Below, piece after piece: positions 1 through 7,309 of a stretch of DNA of 10,206 nucleotides (its first letter is position 1; each line of letters opens with the position of its first letter). The stretch spans positions 1-10,206 of the forward strand of contig JAGUYV010000392.1 of assembly GCA_020061125.1 (NCBI GenBank). Reading direction: 5' to 3'. This stretch comes from a bacterium (GTDB taxonomy: Bacteria; UBP15; UBA6099; DSWB01). Position numbers and translations under genes: made by a program. The notes beneath the pieces were generated by a model, which was given only the letters and a program-made list of their open reading frames with translations, ran no database searches and had not been told where the DNA came from.

Positions 1-837
1 GCTACGCACAACGGCTGGGATATGTTCGGTGAACTCGCCGCCGCGGACACGGACCTGCTGCTGGCGGGCCGCAACGCCTCGAGCACGGCCCTGCAGCTCC
101 AGGCGCGCCGCAAGACCCGTCATTCCACCCTGGATCTGAATTTCGAGAATACGGGCGCGGATTTTTATTCGGAATCCACGAGCTTCACCCAGGGCAAACA
201 TGAATGGTCCGCGCTGTGGAACGCAAAGCCGCACGCGCGCATGACCCTGGGCCTGGGACATCGCAACAGGCTGCTCAAGGGCAACAGAACATACATTTAT
301 CCCGTTCTTGTGGGCCTGTCCCCCTCGGCCTCGCGCACGCGCCTCAAGGTGGACCTGCGCCGCAATTACGAGCGCACCACGGGCGCATCCCGCTCCCTGG
401 TGGACAACCGCCTGCTCGAAGTGAGGGACAAGCTCGGGTCCGTGTCGGTACAGGCCACGCTGGGCCGGCGCAAAACAAAAGACAACAGCGGCGAGTCCGC
501 GATCCGCGCCACCTTCGATTACAGGGCGCAGTTTCTGGTCGCCCCGAAAATTCTGTGCGTGACCCAGTTCAGCAAGGAAAAACGCCAGAACTCCACGACT
601 CCGCTCACGCGCTACTACCGCACGGGATTCACCATCGAGGTTGGCGAATGGACCGACATGAGCATCGCCATCGAGCGCTATTATAATGCCTCCGGCAGCA
701 ACCGCCTGGGCGCCGTCGTCGGGTTCAGGCATCTGGATGTGAAGACGGACACAGAGTATCTGTTCGACTATTCGTTCATGAACTATCCGGCCCATAATGA
801 CCACAGCATCAAAATGAGGTATAATGTGTATCGGTGA
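1..837 (+). CDS. Probable outer-membrane beta-barrel protein, C-terminal part (5' truncated by window edge)
   Basis: The frame is open from base 1, so the true start lies outside the window and 278 residues are visible. No named family is recognised. What can be seen is a series of 8-12 residue stretches with alternating polar and hydrophobic residues, rich in Tyr, Phe, Arg and Thr, separated by short Asn/Gly/Ser/Asp turns (for example near the segments TLGLGHRNRLL, RATFDYRAQFLV and SIAIERYYNASG). This is the usual look of antiparallel transmembrane beta strands of an outer-membrane barrel. The protein ends with an amphipathic strand, SIKMRYNVYR, placed like a BAM-type C-terminal strand, although the last residue is Arg and the aromatic is next to last. 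It is followed by a FecR-domain gene after a 96-nt gap, so it may be the membrane partner of the secreted proteins downstream (inference). A soluble beta-rich surface protein is the main alternative. Confidence 0.7.
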   Translation, partial: ATHNGWDMFGELAAADTDLLLAGRNASSTALQLQARRKTRHSTLDLNFENTGADFYSESTSFTQGKHEWSALWNAKPHARMTLGLGHRNRLLKGNRTYIYPVLVGLSPSASRTRLKVDLRRNYERTTGASRSLVDNRLLEVRDKLGSVSVQATLGRRKTKDNSGESAIRATFDYRAQFLVAPKILCVTQFSKEKRQNSTTPLTRYYRTGFTIEVGEWTDMSIAIERYYNASGSNRLGAVVGFRHLDVKTDTEYLFDYSFMNYPAHNDHSIKMRYNVYR

Positions 838-920
838 TCAGTCAGCGGGAACTCCTACTAAAAACTGTAAGTTCAGTCATGCATTGGCGATGATAATGTA
901 ATGCGCCACACAAGGAAACA

Positions 921-927
921 GAGGAGG
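921..927 (+). promoter_or_regulatory. Ribosome binding site that sets the start of the FecR-domain gene
   Basis: GAGGAGG ends 6 nt before the ATG at 934. An in-frame ATG at 901 lies upstream of this site and would add 11 very basic residues before the signal peptide. The strong Shine-Dalgarno match therefore favours 934 as the start. Confidence 0.75.
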
Positions 928-933
928 AAGCGA

Positions 934-1860
934 ATGAAAATCAGAACCATGATGGCGATTCTCACGGGCATGTGTCTGTGCGCGGGTCTGGCCGCGTTTC
1001 ACCAGTTTTCGTATGCCGCCAAGCCCAACAAGGCCACCCTCACCGGGATCAAGGGCAAGGTGGCGGTGCAGGCCAAGGGCACGAGCACCTGGAAGGCTGC
1101 AACCAACAACATGGAAGTGAACGCGGGCGACATTGTGAAAACCAGCGCGGATTCATCCGCGATCATCAAATTCAGCGACGGCAGCATGGTCAAGCAGGGG
1201 GCCATGGCCACCATGACCATCGGCGCGCTGTCCGGCTCCGCGGCCAACGCCAAAACCAAGCTGGATGTGGACTCGGGCAAAACATGGGCGCGCGTACGCA
1301 AGCTGGGGAATGAGTCGTCGTTTAACATCGAAACCCCAACGGCTGTGGCCGGCGTGCGCGGCACCTTCTTTTCCTCCGAAGCCGAGGAAAGCGTGAGCAC
1401 ATTTGATGTGTTCGACGGCCAGGTTGTGGTCAGCAGCACAGCGGACCCGTCCCAGAGCGTGGCCGTGAATGCGCATGAGCGCACCAGCGTGGCCACCAAC
1501 AAGGCTCCGGCCTCGCCCACACAGATTCCGGCTGAAGAGGAAAACAACGGGCGCAACGGCTTCTCCGAAGAGGAGTACACCAGCGCCACCTTTGAAATTC
1601 AGGTTTCGGTTTCACCCCAGGTGGTCAAGCCCGGCGAAAACGCGACTCTGTCCGTGCAGGTGTTCAAGAACGGCGAACCCTACGCCAGAGAAGTGGATCT
1701 CAAGCTCACGCTGGGCGGGTCCGCCACATTCGCGGACAGCGGCTCGAACACCATCAGCGTGACCACCGGCTCCACGGGCGGTGCAACGCTCAAGATTTCA
1801 AACTCTGTGGAAGAATCCGTGAGCGTGGACGCCAGCATGACCATTAAGGTCAAAAAGTAA
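934..1860 (+). CDS. Secreted FecR-domain protein with C-terminal Ig-like domain
   Basis: The protein has 308 residues from the RBS-supported ATG at 934. Residues 1-28 form a Sec signal peptide (basic start, hydrophobic core, likely cleavage after SYA or YAA). Residues about 38-160 are a FecR domain: they open with a G-K-V segment, continue with AGDIVKTSADSSAIIKFSDGS, and carry the family hallmark TPTAVAGVRGT at 134-144 followed by DVFDGQVVV. A low-complexity linker leads to residues 218-308, which resemble an invasin/Big-type Ig-like domain (VSPQVVKPGENATLSVQV). Classical FecR proteins pass an iron-transport signal to a sigma factor; this one lacks the cytoplasmic anti-sigma part, is exported, and has no sigma or TonB gene nearby. 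It is more likely a periplasmic or surface binding/scaffold protein (inference). The next gene encodes a divergent FecR relative. Family call is firm; role is unknown. Confidence 0.9.
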   Translation: MKIRTMMAILTGMCLCAGLAAFHQFSYAAKPNKATLTGIKGKVAVQAKGTSTWKAATNNMEVNAGDIVKTSADSSAIIKFSDGSMVKQGAMATMTIGALSGSAANAKTKLDVDSGKTWARVRKLGNESSFNIETPTAVAGVRGTFFSSEAEESVSTFDVFDGQVVVSSTADPSQSVAVNAHERTSVATNKAPASPTQIPAEEENNGRNGFSEEEYTSATFEIQVSVSPQVVKPGENATLSVQVFKNGEPYAREVDLKLTLGGSATFADSGSNTISVTTGSTGGATLKISNSVEESVSVDASMTIKVKK

Positions 1861-1867
1861 CGCGGCC

Positions 1868-1892
1868 CGGGCCGGATGATTTTCCGGACCCG
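1868..1892 (+). other. GC-rich hairpin between the two FecR genes
   Basis: An inverted repeat starts 8 nt after the stop codon of the FecR gene. Bases 1868-1876 can pair with 1883-1892 (9 bp, one bulged A at 1888) around a 6-nt loop. No T-tract follows on the plus strand, so it is not a standard intrinsic terminator. It could attenuate transcription or stabilise the 3' end of the upstream message; both are inference. Confidence 0.4.
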
Positions 1893-1951
1893 CGATCCGG
1901 GGAAAAGCATGTCAGCCGCGGGCAGCGCGCATGCCTGCGGTTTTGTTTTGT

Positions 1952-1958
1952 GAAGGGA
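1952..1958 (+). promoter_or_regulatory. Ribosome binding site deciding the start of the 770-residue FecR/Ig protein
   Basis: GAAGGGA lies 8 nt before the ATG at 1967. The other in-frame ATG, at 1931, sits upstream of this site and would put 12 extra residues before a normal signal peptide. 1967 is therefore preferred. Confidence 0.6.
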
Positions 1959-1966
1959 TTTCCCGA

Positions 1967-4279
1967 ATGCGACAGCGATTCGCCAGTGGAACAGCCGCCT
2001 TTGTGGTCATGATTCTGGCCGCGCTTGCCCTGTGGCCGGGATTTGCCGCGCATGCGCAGGATGCGTTTACGGATGTAACCGTGCGCGGAACCGCGGTGGT
2101 CCGCTTCGAGAATTCGCGTGAGAAGCCGCTGGGCATCGTTACAGACACGCAGGGTGATGTATTCGTTTTGCGCGGCGCGGACGCCCTGTGGCAGCCCGCC
2201 GTGGGTGGTATGGCGCTTGTGCGGGGAGACCAGTTGCGCACAGGCGCGCGCAGCGGCGCACTTATTGATCTGCGCGACGGCACGGCCCTCAAACTCGGGC
2301 CGGTTTCCCTGCTTGCATTCGATGAAACAGCTCAAGGTCAGAAGGGCGCCGCCAGCGGCGTGGCGGCCATGGAGCACGGCAAGCTCTGGGCCAGCGTGTC
2401 GCCGGGCGGCGATCTGGAGCGGGTCATCATCCAGTCCGGCGGCGCGGTGTTCGACACGGAGCAGGGCGCGGTGTTCATCGAAGCGGACAGACAGAACAAT
2501 GTGTGCGTGGATGTATTTTCCGGCAGTCTCAATGCGCGCAGTATGGCGGATCCCGCAGCAGTGCTCGTGCTGGAGAGCAACCAGCGCATGGTGGTCGAGG
2601 GAGCCGCGCTGGGCGCGCCCGGGGCCATATCCGCATCCTTCAACCAGTCGGACGATGCTTATACATGTCTCTCGCAGACCGTGCAGAAAGACGCAGGGGC
2701 CGCAGGCGCGGCCCTGGTTTTCAGCATCGGCGATTCCGGCGCCGCCGAAGCCGAGATTGTGGTTTTGGGAACGGCCCTGGTCATATTCAGTTCCGGCCAG
2801 CAGCAGGCAGACACCCAGACCTACACTTCTTCGGAAGGCGCGCTCGTGTTCACGGCCGAAGCGGCCGTGCCGGACACTGCGGAAGCGGAAGCTGTCGTGT
2901 ATGAAGATGTGGTAATCACCACCAGCACCATGGTCACTTTTAAGGCCGAAGAGCAGGCCTGCACAACCGCGCCGGCGATCAGCTCCGTTTCGGTTTCGGG
3001 ACAGGCTGTTTCACAGGGAGGCAGTGCGGTTGTGACCGTGGACACCTGCGGCGCAGTGACAATGAACATCGAGGGTGAGGCCTCGGCCGCTTGCGGCGAG
3101 GTGTCTTCCATGACCGTGACCGCCGGGGGCGAGTCCCTGTCTGTGGAGTTGGGCGGCGCCTCGTGGGCCGCAACCATGGATGTGGAGTCCTCCACGCCGG
3201 TGACGGTAACGGCCGCGGCCAAAGATTCAAGCGGCAATCAATCAGAATCTTTCTCTTTCACCGTGGAACTGCGGCGCGAAGTGGCCGCGCCCACCGTGGA
3301 AATTCTCAAAGTCGCGCATCTTGACGCCGCGGACATCACCGGCGTGGCCGAAGTTTACAGGGACAATCTCGAAAGCGGCCGTTTTGTCGTCACCGGCGCG
3401 GCCGCATCAGAAAACTGCACGGTGAAAACCGTAGAAGTGTCACTGGACAACGGTGCGTCATGGGTCAAAGCGCAGGATACCCCGAACTGGAACTATTCCT
3501 TTTCTCCGGCGCAGGGCGTGTACCAGATTGTCGCGCGCGCTGCAGATGAACTGGGAACCGTGAGCGAAGATATGATTCAGCCCATCGAGGCCGCATATTA
3601 TTCCAAGACCCAGGAGGACACCCTGCGCGAGGTGTTCGAGGCCATGCTCCAGGCCTATAAAAACAAGGATACATCTACATTTTCGGGATACACCTCTTCC
3701 GCCTATTCCAGCAATTACGACAGCATAGAGGACAAGACCAATCTCGAAAATTCGCTGGACAACAAATTCGCGGCCTTCGCCACCATCGCGCTTCGCTACA
3801 AAATCAACGACATCATCATCTCGGGCGATGACGGCCGGGTCACTTTCCAGTGGGATGCAAGTTCTTCGGGAACCGGATACTCACAGTTCGCTGTCTTCAT
3901 TTTCACAAGAGAGCCGGACTGGAAGTTCGTGACCGTGCGGGACGACAACACCTTCCTGCGTTACACGAGCATCGCGGACATCGTGACGATAAGCGCGGGC
4001 AAGACCACGCTCGTGGCCGACGAAGCCGACAACACAACCATTACTGTGACCGTGAAAGACTCCGCGGGCAATCCCGTGGCCGACGGCACCGAAGTAACTT
4101 TCTCGGCCTCGTCCGGAGACATCGTCTCCACATCAACAACCATGACCGGCAAGACCACCGTCACATACACCGCGGGCAATGTTCCGGGAACGGTCACGGT
4201 CACCGCGGCCGTGGGCGCCGCCCAGGCCAGCCTGACCCTGACCCTTCAGCCGGAACACGCGCCCCTGCCACCGGACTGA
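1967..4279 (+). CDS. Secreted multidomain FecR-like / Ig-like / NTF2-like / Big_1-like protein
   Basis: The protein has 770 residues from ATG 1967. Residues 1-30 are a Sec signal peptide (cleavage probably after AHA). Residues about 55-215 align collinearly with the FecR domain of the gene before (GDVFV, RGDQLRTGARSGALIDLRDGT, HGKLWASV, VCVDVFSGSLNARS), but the GVRGT hallmark is replaced by SGGAVFDTEQGAVF. Residues 247-331 contain two similar blocks of about 35-40 residues. Residues 333-440 and 441-540 look like Ig-like beta-sandwich modules (AKDSSGNQSESFSF; VEVSLDNGASW). Residues about 542-670 resemble an NTF2/SnoaL-like module (LREVFEAMLQAYKNKDTSTF and later FTREPDWKFV). Residues 671-763 resemble a bacterial Ig (Big_1) domain (TTLVADEADNTTITVTVKD). 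Such modules usually bind proteins or glycans at the surface. The next gene starts 9 nt downstream, so coupling to the lipoprotein is likely. Module boundaries are by eye; the overall function is unknown. Confidence 0.88.
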   Translation: MRQRFASGTAAFVVMILAALALWPGFAAHAQDAFTDVTVRGTAVVRFENSREKPLGIVTDTQGDVFVLRGADALWQPAVGGMALVRGDQLRTGARSGALIDLRDGTALKLGPVSLLAFDETAQGQKGAASGVAAMEHGKLWASVSPGGDLERVIIQSGGAVFDTEQGAVFIEADRQNNVCVDVFSGSLNARSMADPAAVLVLESNQRMVVEGAALGAPGAISASFNQSDDAYTCLSQTVQKDAGAAGAALVFSIGDSGAAEAEIVVLGTALVIFSSGQQQADTQTYTSSEGALVFTAEAAVPDTAEAEAVVYEDVVITTSTMVTFKAEEQACTTAPAISSVSVSGQAVSQGGSAVVTVDTCGAVTMNIEGEASAACGEVSSMTVTAGGESLSVELGGASWAATMDVESSTPVTVTAAAKDSSGNQSESFSFTVELRREVAAPTVEILKVAHLDAADITGVAEVYRDNLESGRFVVTGAAASENCTVKTVEVSLDNGASWVKAQDTPNWNYSFSPAQGVYQIVARAADELGTVSEDMIQPIEAAYYSKTQEDTLREVFEAMLQAYKNKDTSTFSGYTSSAYSSNYDSIEDKTNLENSLDNKFAAFATIALRYKINDIIISGDDGRVTFQWDASSSGTGYSQFAVFIFTREPDWKFVTVRDDNTFLRYTSIADIVTISAGKTTLVADEADNTTITVTVKDSAGNPVADGTEVTFSASSGDIVSTSTTMTGKTTVTYTAGNVPGTVTVTAAVGAAQASLTLTLQPEHAPLPPD

Positions 4280-4288
4280 TTTCGCGCC

Positions 4289-5701
4289 ATGAAGCTATTC
4301 GGAAAAAACATTCCGAGCGTGCCGTTTTTTGTTCTGGCGTTTTGTTCGCTGGCTGCGCTCATGTCAGGCTGTGGCGGAGGAGGGGGTGGCGGAGGGTCCT
4401 CGACACCCGTTGCTCCGAACGCTCCCGACACTACGGCCCCATCCCTGGCTTTCGCCTATCCCGCCAACAACGCCGAGTTCACGACAAACGCACTTCCTTC
4501 GTATGTGCAGATCAATTATTCGGACGCTGGAGGACTGGATCTCTCCACGCTGAATGTGACGCTGACCCTCAACGGCGGGACCGTGGATCTCACGCCGCTG
4601 TTCGCTACGGACAGCGTGCAGAATGCGGCGTCCACGCGAACCCCGGCATCGGAGACCAGCCCTTTGCACCGCACGGTCGTGATGCGGTATGCGCGCGCGG
4701 ACACGGCGTTTTCATCAGTGACAGGCACGGCCGCAGTGCCGCGCGGAACCGCGTCAACCATGGCTGTCGAGTGTCTGGACAGCGCGGGCCGCGCCGTAGT
4801 GTGGAGCGAGGGGCTTTCCAGCGCTTTCGTGCTGCCCGCAAGCGGCGCGTTCATGGCCTCGGAGATTGCTCTCGGCTTTGCGCCTGTAGCGGCCGTGGCC
4901 GCGGATGGCGTGATTTATGCGGCGCGGGACGGGTTCAGCCAGTTGTTCGGGTTCAATGCGGACACCGGTTCCGTGGCGAGTATCATCTCTTTGCCGCATG
5001 AGCCTTCGCTGCTTGTGTGGCATCGCGAAACCGGGAAGATGTACGCTGCTTATGAAGATCCCGCGGCGTTGAAGATGTCGCGCATAGACATCGCACAAGG
5101 CGCCGTGGATCAAACCATCCCGACAACATACACGCCCGCGCTCTTGGGCGTGCGCACCGGGGCCGCGGACGGGGGCGTTTTCGCAGCGGGCGCATCGGCC
5201 GGGCAGTTCCGCCTGTTCCCTTATGACAACAACGGAACCCAGGGGCAGGCCGCGGCCCTGGGCCTGACGCAGCCCGGCGCTCTGGCCTTTGACGCGGCTT
5301 CGGGCAATGTGTATCTGTCCCGTTTTGACACGAATTCTCTTACGCGCGCCGAACCGTCGGGCGCGGTCACGGACATTTCTGTGGGCGCGAACCCGCGCGC
5401 CGTGTTCCCCCTGTCCTCGGGAGGCGTTTTCGCGATCAATTCCGGCGGCAAGTCCGTGAGCCGCGTTCTCGGGGCTTCGGTGGCCGGAACGGTTTCGTTT
5501 CAGGCCCTGCCCCTGGCGGGCCTTGCTGCCTGCGGCGCGGATTACACATACCTGGTGATGGATCTCTGGTCCCTGGACACGCGCACCGCCGGAACCCTCA
5601 CGGCTACGATCCGGGACAGGGCGGGCAACACCGGAACCGCGTCCATCACCCTGTACTTCAGCCCAGAACCCGTGGTTCCGCTGCGTCTGGCCGGCAAATG
5701 A
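4289..5701 (+). CDS. Lipoprotein with Ig-like module and probable beta-propeller
   Basis: The protein has 470 residues. The N-terminus is a lipoprotein signal: basic start, hydrophobic core and ALMSGC with the lipidated Cys at residue 28 (Met at -3 is less usual than Leu). Eight glycines and SS follow the Cys, a flexible spacer. The residue after the Cys is Gly, not Asp, which fits outer-membrane sorting if the Lol +2 rule applies here. Residues about 42-185 look like an Ig-like domain (TTAPSLAFAYPANNAEF, a common start of such repeats). Residues about 190-420 hold repeated strand patterns such as VIYAARDG, LFGFNADTG, GKMYAAYEDP and GNVYLSRFDTN, like YVTN/NHL-type beta-propeller blades. A final beta segment has RDRAGNTGTASITLYF. 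No Shine-Dalgarno is visible, but the preceding stop is 9 nt away, so translation is probably coupled. It probably sits with the FecR/Ig protein in one envelope complex (inference); the ligand is unknown. Confidence 0.87.
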   Translation: MKLFGKNIPSVPFFVLAFCSLAALMSGCGGGGGGGGSSTPVAPNAPDTTAPSLAFAYPANNAEFTTNALPSYVQINYSDAGGLDLSTLNVTLTLNGGTVDLTPLFATDSVQNAASTRTPASETSPLHRTVVMRYARADTAFSSVTGTAAVPRGTASTMAVECLDSAGRAVVWSEGLSSAFVLPASGAFMASEIALGFAPVAAVAADGVIYAARDGFSQLFGFNADTGSVASIISLPHEPSLLVWHRETGKMYAAYEDPAALKMSRIDIAQGAVDQTIPTTYTPALLGVRTGAADGGVFAAGASAGQFRLFPYDNNGTQGQAAALGLTQPGALAFDAASGNVYLSRFDTNSLTRAEPSGAVTDISVGANPRAVFPLSSGGVFAINSGGKSVSRVLGASVAGTVSFQALPLAGLAACGADYTYLVMDLWSLDTRTAGTLTATIRDRAGNTGTASITLYFSPEPVVPLRLAGK

Positions 5702-5789
5702 TCCCGGTTCAATCCGCCCGGAGTCCGGCGCGGAATTGCAGGATGCGGGTATAGAATCGCGATGTGATCTGCGGCATGTTGGAGAAACT

Positions 5790-5799
5790 GGAGGAAGGA
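5790..5799 (+). promoter_or_regulatory. Ribosome binding site supporting a TTG start
   Basis: GGAGGAAGGA lies 5 nt before TTG 5805. The nearest in-frame ATG on the 3' side (5817) is 17 nt from this site, too far for normal initiation. The ATG at 5736 lies far upstream and would put a charged, non-signal segment before the signal peptide. Confidence 0.75.
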
Positions 5800-5804
5800 A
5801 TTCC

Positions 5805-7301
5805 TTGAAATACAGAATGCACCCGGCGGCTTGCAGGCTGCTATTATTGGTTGCGGTGTTTGTTTTGTGCGCGGCATGTCCCCGCGCCGCGCGCGCCGCG
5901 GTTCTCAAGAAGATCACAAACGAGTCCGATGCGCAGGCTGTGCGCATTGTTCTGCACATGGACCGGGCTGCCGCGCCCTCGACCTTCCCGCTCACCGGGC
6001 CGCCGCGCCTTGTGGCGGATCTGCCCGGAACCGTGCTGACCGTGGCGTCGGCCGCGTTCCCCCTGCCCTTGATCCCCAAGGGAGAGACCGATCTCCTCGG
6101 CATCCGCGTGGGCCAGTTCAGCACGGACACCGCACGCGTGGTTCTGGATCTGGGGCGCGCGTTGCAGGCGACCGCAAAAGTCAACGAGAAGAACAACACC
6201 GTGGAACTGATTTTGCCGCGCGCGGGCGGTTCCACCTCCGAACAGGGCGCGCCGGACAAACCCGCGCAGGAATTCGTGGAAGGCACTACTGTCGAGGAGG
6301 TGCGCCCCGGCGTCGTTTACACACGGGTCGCCAAAAGACGCGCGGCCGGCCCGATTATCTATCATGTGCTGGATCTGGACCCAGCAGACCCGCGCATCCG
6401 CATTGCGCTGGAACAGGGCCAGGGCCGGTTCGGCGGACTCGAGGCGTTGAGCGCCATGACGCGGCGCGCGGGCGCGGCCTTCGCGGTCAACGGCGGGTAT
6501 TTCAACATGAAGACCGGGGAGCCGTTCGACATGCTTGTGGCTGGAGGCCGCGTGATTACTCGCCCGGACCGCTACCGCTCGTTTTTTGGAATCAACAAAC
6601 ACGGCCGGCCCGTTTTCGCCAAGCCCACGATAACGGTGAGCGTGAGCGCGGGCGGACGGCCCGCGTACTATGTATCGCAACTGAACCGCGCCCCGGCCAA
6701 GGGAGCGGTGGCCGTGCTGGACCGCAACTTCGGGCATCGCACGCCCGCGGCCGCGCAGCGCACGGAGTTTATAGTGCGCGACGGCGCGATCGCGGAGATC
6801 GCCAGAGGCGGCGGCGCGGAAATCCCGGAGAGCGGTCTCGTAATTTCAGTGGATGAAAAGCACTGGGAAAAGTTCGGCTCGAAGTTGCGCATCGGCGAGC
6901 GCGCGGAATTGCGCATCACCGGCAGCATGGACGCCGGAGCGCTGTCCTGCGGGGTCAGCGCCGGGCCGATGCTGGTGTCCAGCGGCTATGCCGAGAAGTA
7001 TCTGATCGAGGATTTCGGGCGCGATTCGGGCATTGTGGCGGGCCGCGCGCCGCGCACGGCCGTGTGCGAAACCCACAACGGCCGCCTGCGTTTCGCCGTG
7101 GTCGAGGGCCGCAGCAGCATCAGCATCGGCATGACCCTGGATGAACTGGCGGAACTCATGGTGTCTCTTGGCTGCCTGTCGGCCATCAACCTCGACGGCG
7201 GCGGCTCAAGCCAGATGATCCTGGACGGCCAGACCAAGAACAACCTCAACGGCGGCGAGCGCAAGCTCGCAAACGCTTTTATGATTTTCTATAAAGATTG
7301 A
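5805..7301 (+). CDS. AMIN-domain phosphodiester glycosidase family protein (NAGPA/DUF2233)
   Basis: The protein has 498 residues from TTG 5805, chosen because a near-perfect ribosome binding site lies 5 nt upstream and a signal peptide follows at once (residues 1-31, hydrophobic LLLLVAVFVLCAAC, cleavage probably after ARA). Residues about 33-137 match an AMIN domain (ITNESDAQAVRIVLHMD, later GIRVGQFSTDTARVVLDL), known in AmiC and secretin proteins for peptidoglycan or envelope targeting. Residues about 182-498 match the NAGPA family: NGGYFN at 229-234 and NLDGGGSS at 462-469 are the characteristic motifs. The family includes the enzyme that uncovers mannose-6-phosphate and bacterial proteins often labelled as exopolysaccharide biosynthesis. 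A periplasmic glycan phosphodiester or glycosidic bond is the likely target; the substrate is unknown. It follows the lipoprotein gene by 103 nt and converges with the acylation pair, with 8 nt between stop codons. Family call firm. Confidence 0.92.
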   Translation: MKYRMHPAACRLLLLVAVFVLCAACPRAARAAVLKKITNESDAQAVRIVLHMDRAAAPSTFPLTGPPRLVADLPGTVLTVASAAFPLPLIPKGETDLLGIRVGQFSTDTARVVLDLGRALQATAKVNEKNNTVELILPRAGGSTSEQGAPDKPAQEFVEGTTVEEVRPGVVYTRVAKRRAAGPIIYHVLDLDPADPRIRIALEQGQGRFGGLEALSAMTRRAGAAFAVNGGYFNMKTGEPFDMLVAGGRVITRPDRYRSFFGINKHGRPVFAKPTITVSVSAGGRPAYYVSQLNRAPAKGAVAVLDRNFGHRTPAAAQRTEFIVRDGAIAEIARGGGAEIPESGLVISVDEKHWEKFGSKLRIGERAELRITGSMDAGALSCGVSAGPMLVSSGYAEKYLIEDFGRDSGIVAGRAPRTAVCETHNGRLRFAVVEGRSSISIGMTLDELAELMVSLGCLSAINLDGGGSSQMILDGQTKNNLNGGERKLANAFMIFYKD

Positions 7302-7309
7302 TATGCGGA

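Noticed and set aside
892-897. GATAAT as a -10 element before the first FecR gene
   Set aside because: Good -10 match, but no TTGACA-like sequence at proper spacing, so a promoter is not supported.
3850-5001. Plus-strand reading frame (383 codons) overlapping the FecR/Ig and lipoprotein genes
   Set aside because: It is in another frame of two well-supported exported proteins and encodes a His/Arg/Gly-rich product without motifs.
5726-5740. Sigma54-like CGGCGCG...TTGCA before the AMIN/NAGPA gene
   Set aside because: The GG and GC pairs are 9 nt apart; sigma54 promoters need 10 with little tolerance.
5750-5757. TATAGAAT as a -10 element before the AMIN/NAGPA gene
   Set aside because: No acceptable -35 hexamer at 16-18 nt upstream (the site reads GGCGCG).
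4754-6286. Long minus-strand reading frame (510 codons) across the lipoprotein and AMIN genes
   Set aside because: It spans two unrelated plus-strand genes and the gap between them, and has Arg/Ala/Gly-rich shadow composition with no motif.
7302-7309. Shared terminator between the convergent genes
   Set aside because: Only 8 nt separate the stop codons and no hairpin with T-tract is visible there; any terminator would have to lie inside the coding regions.
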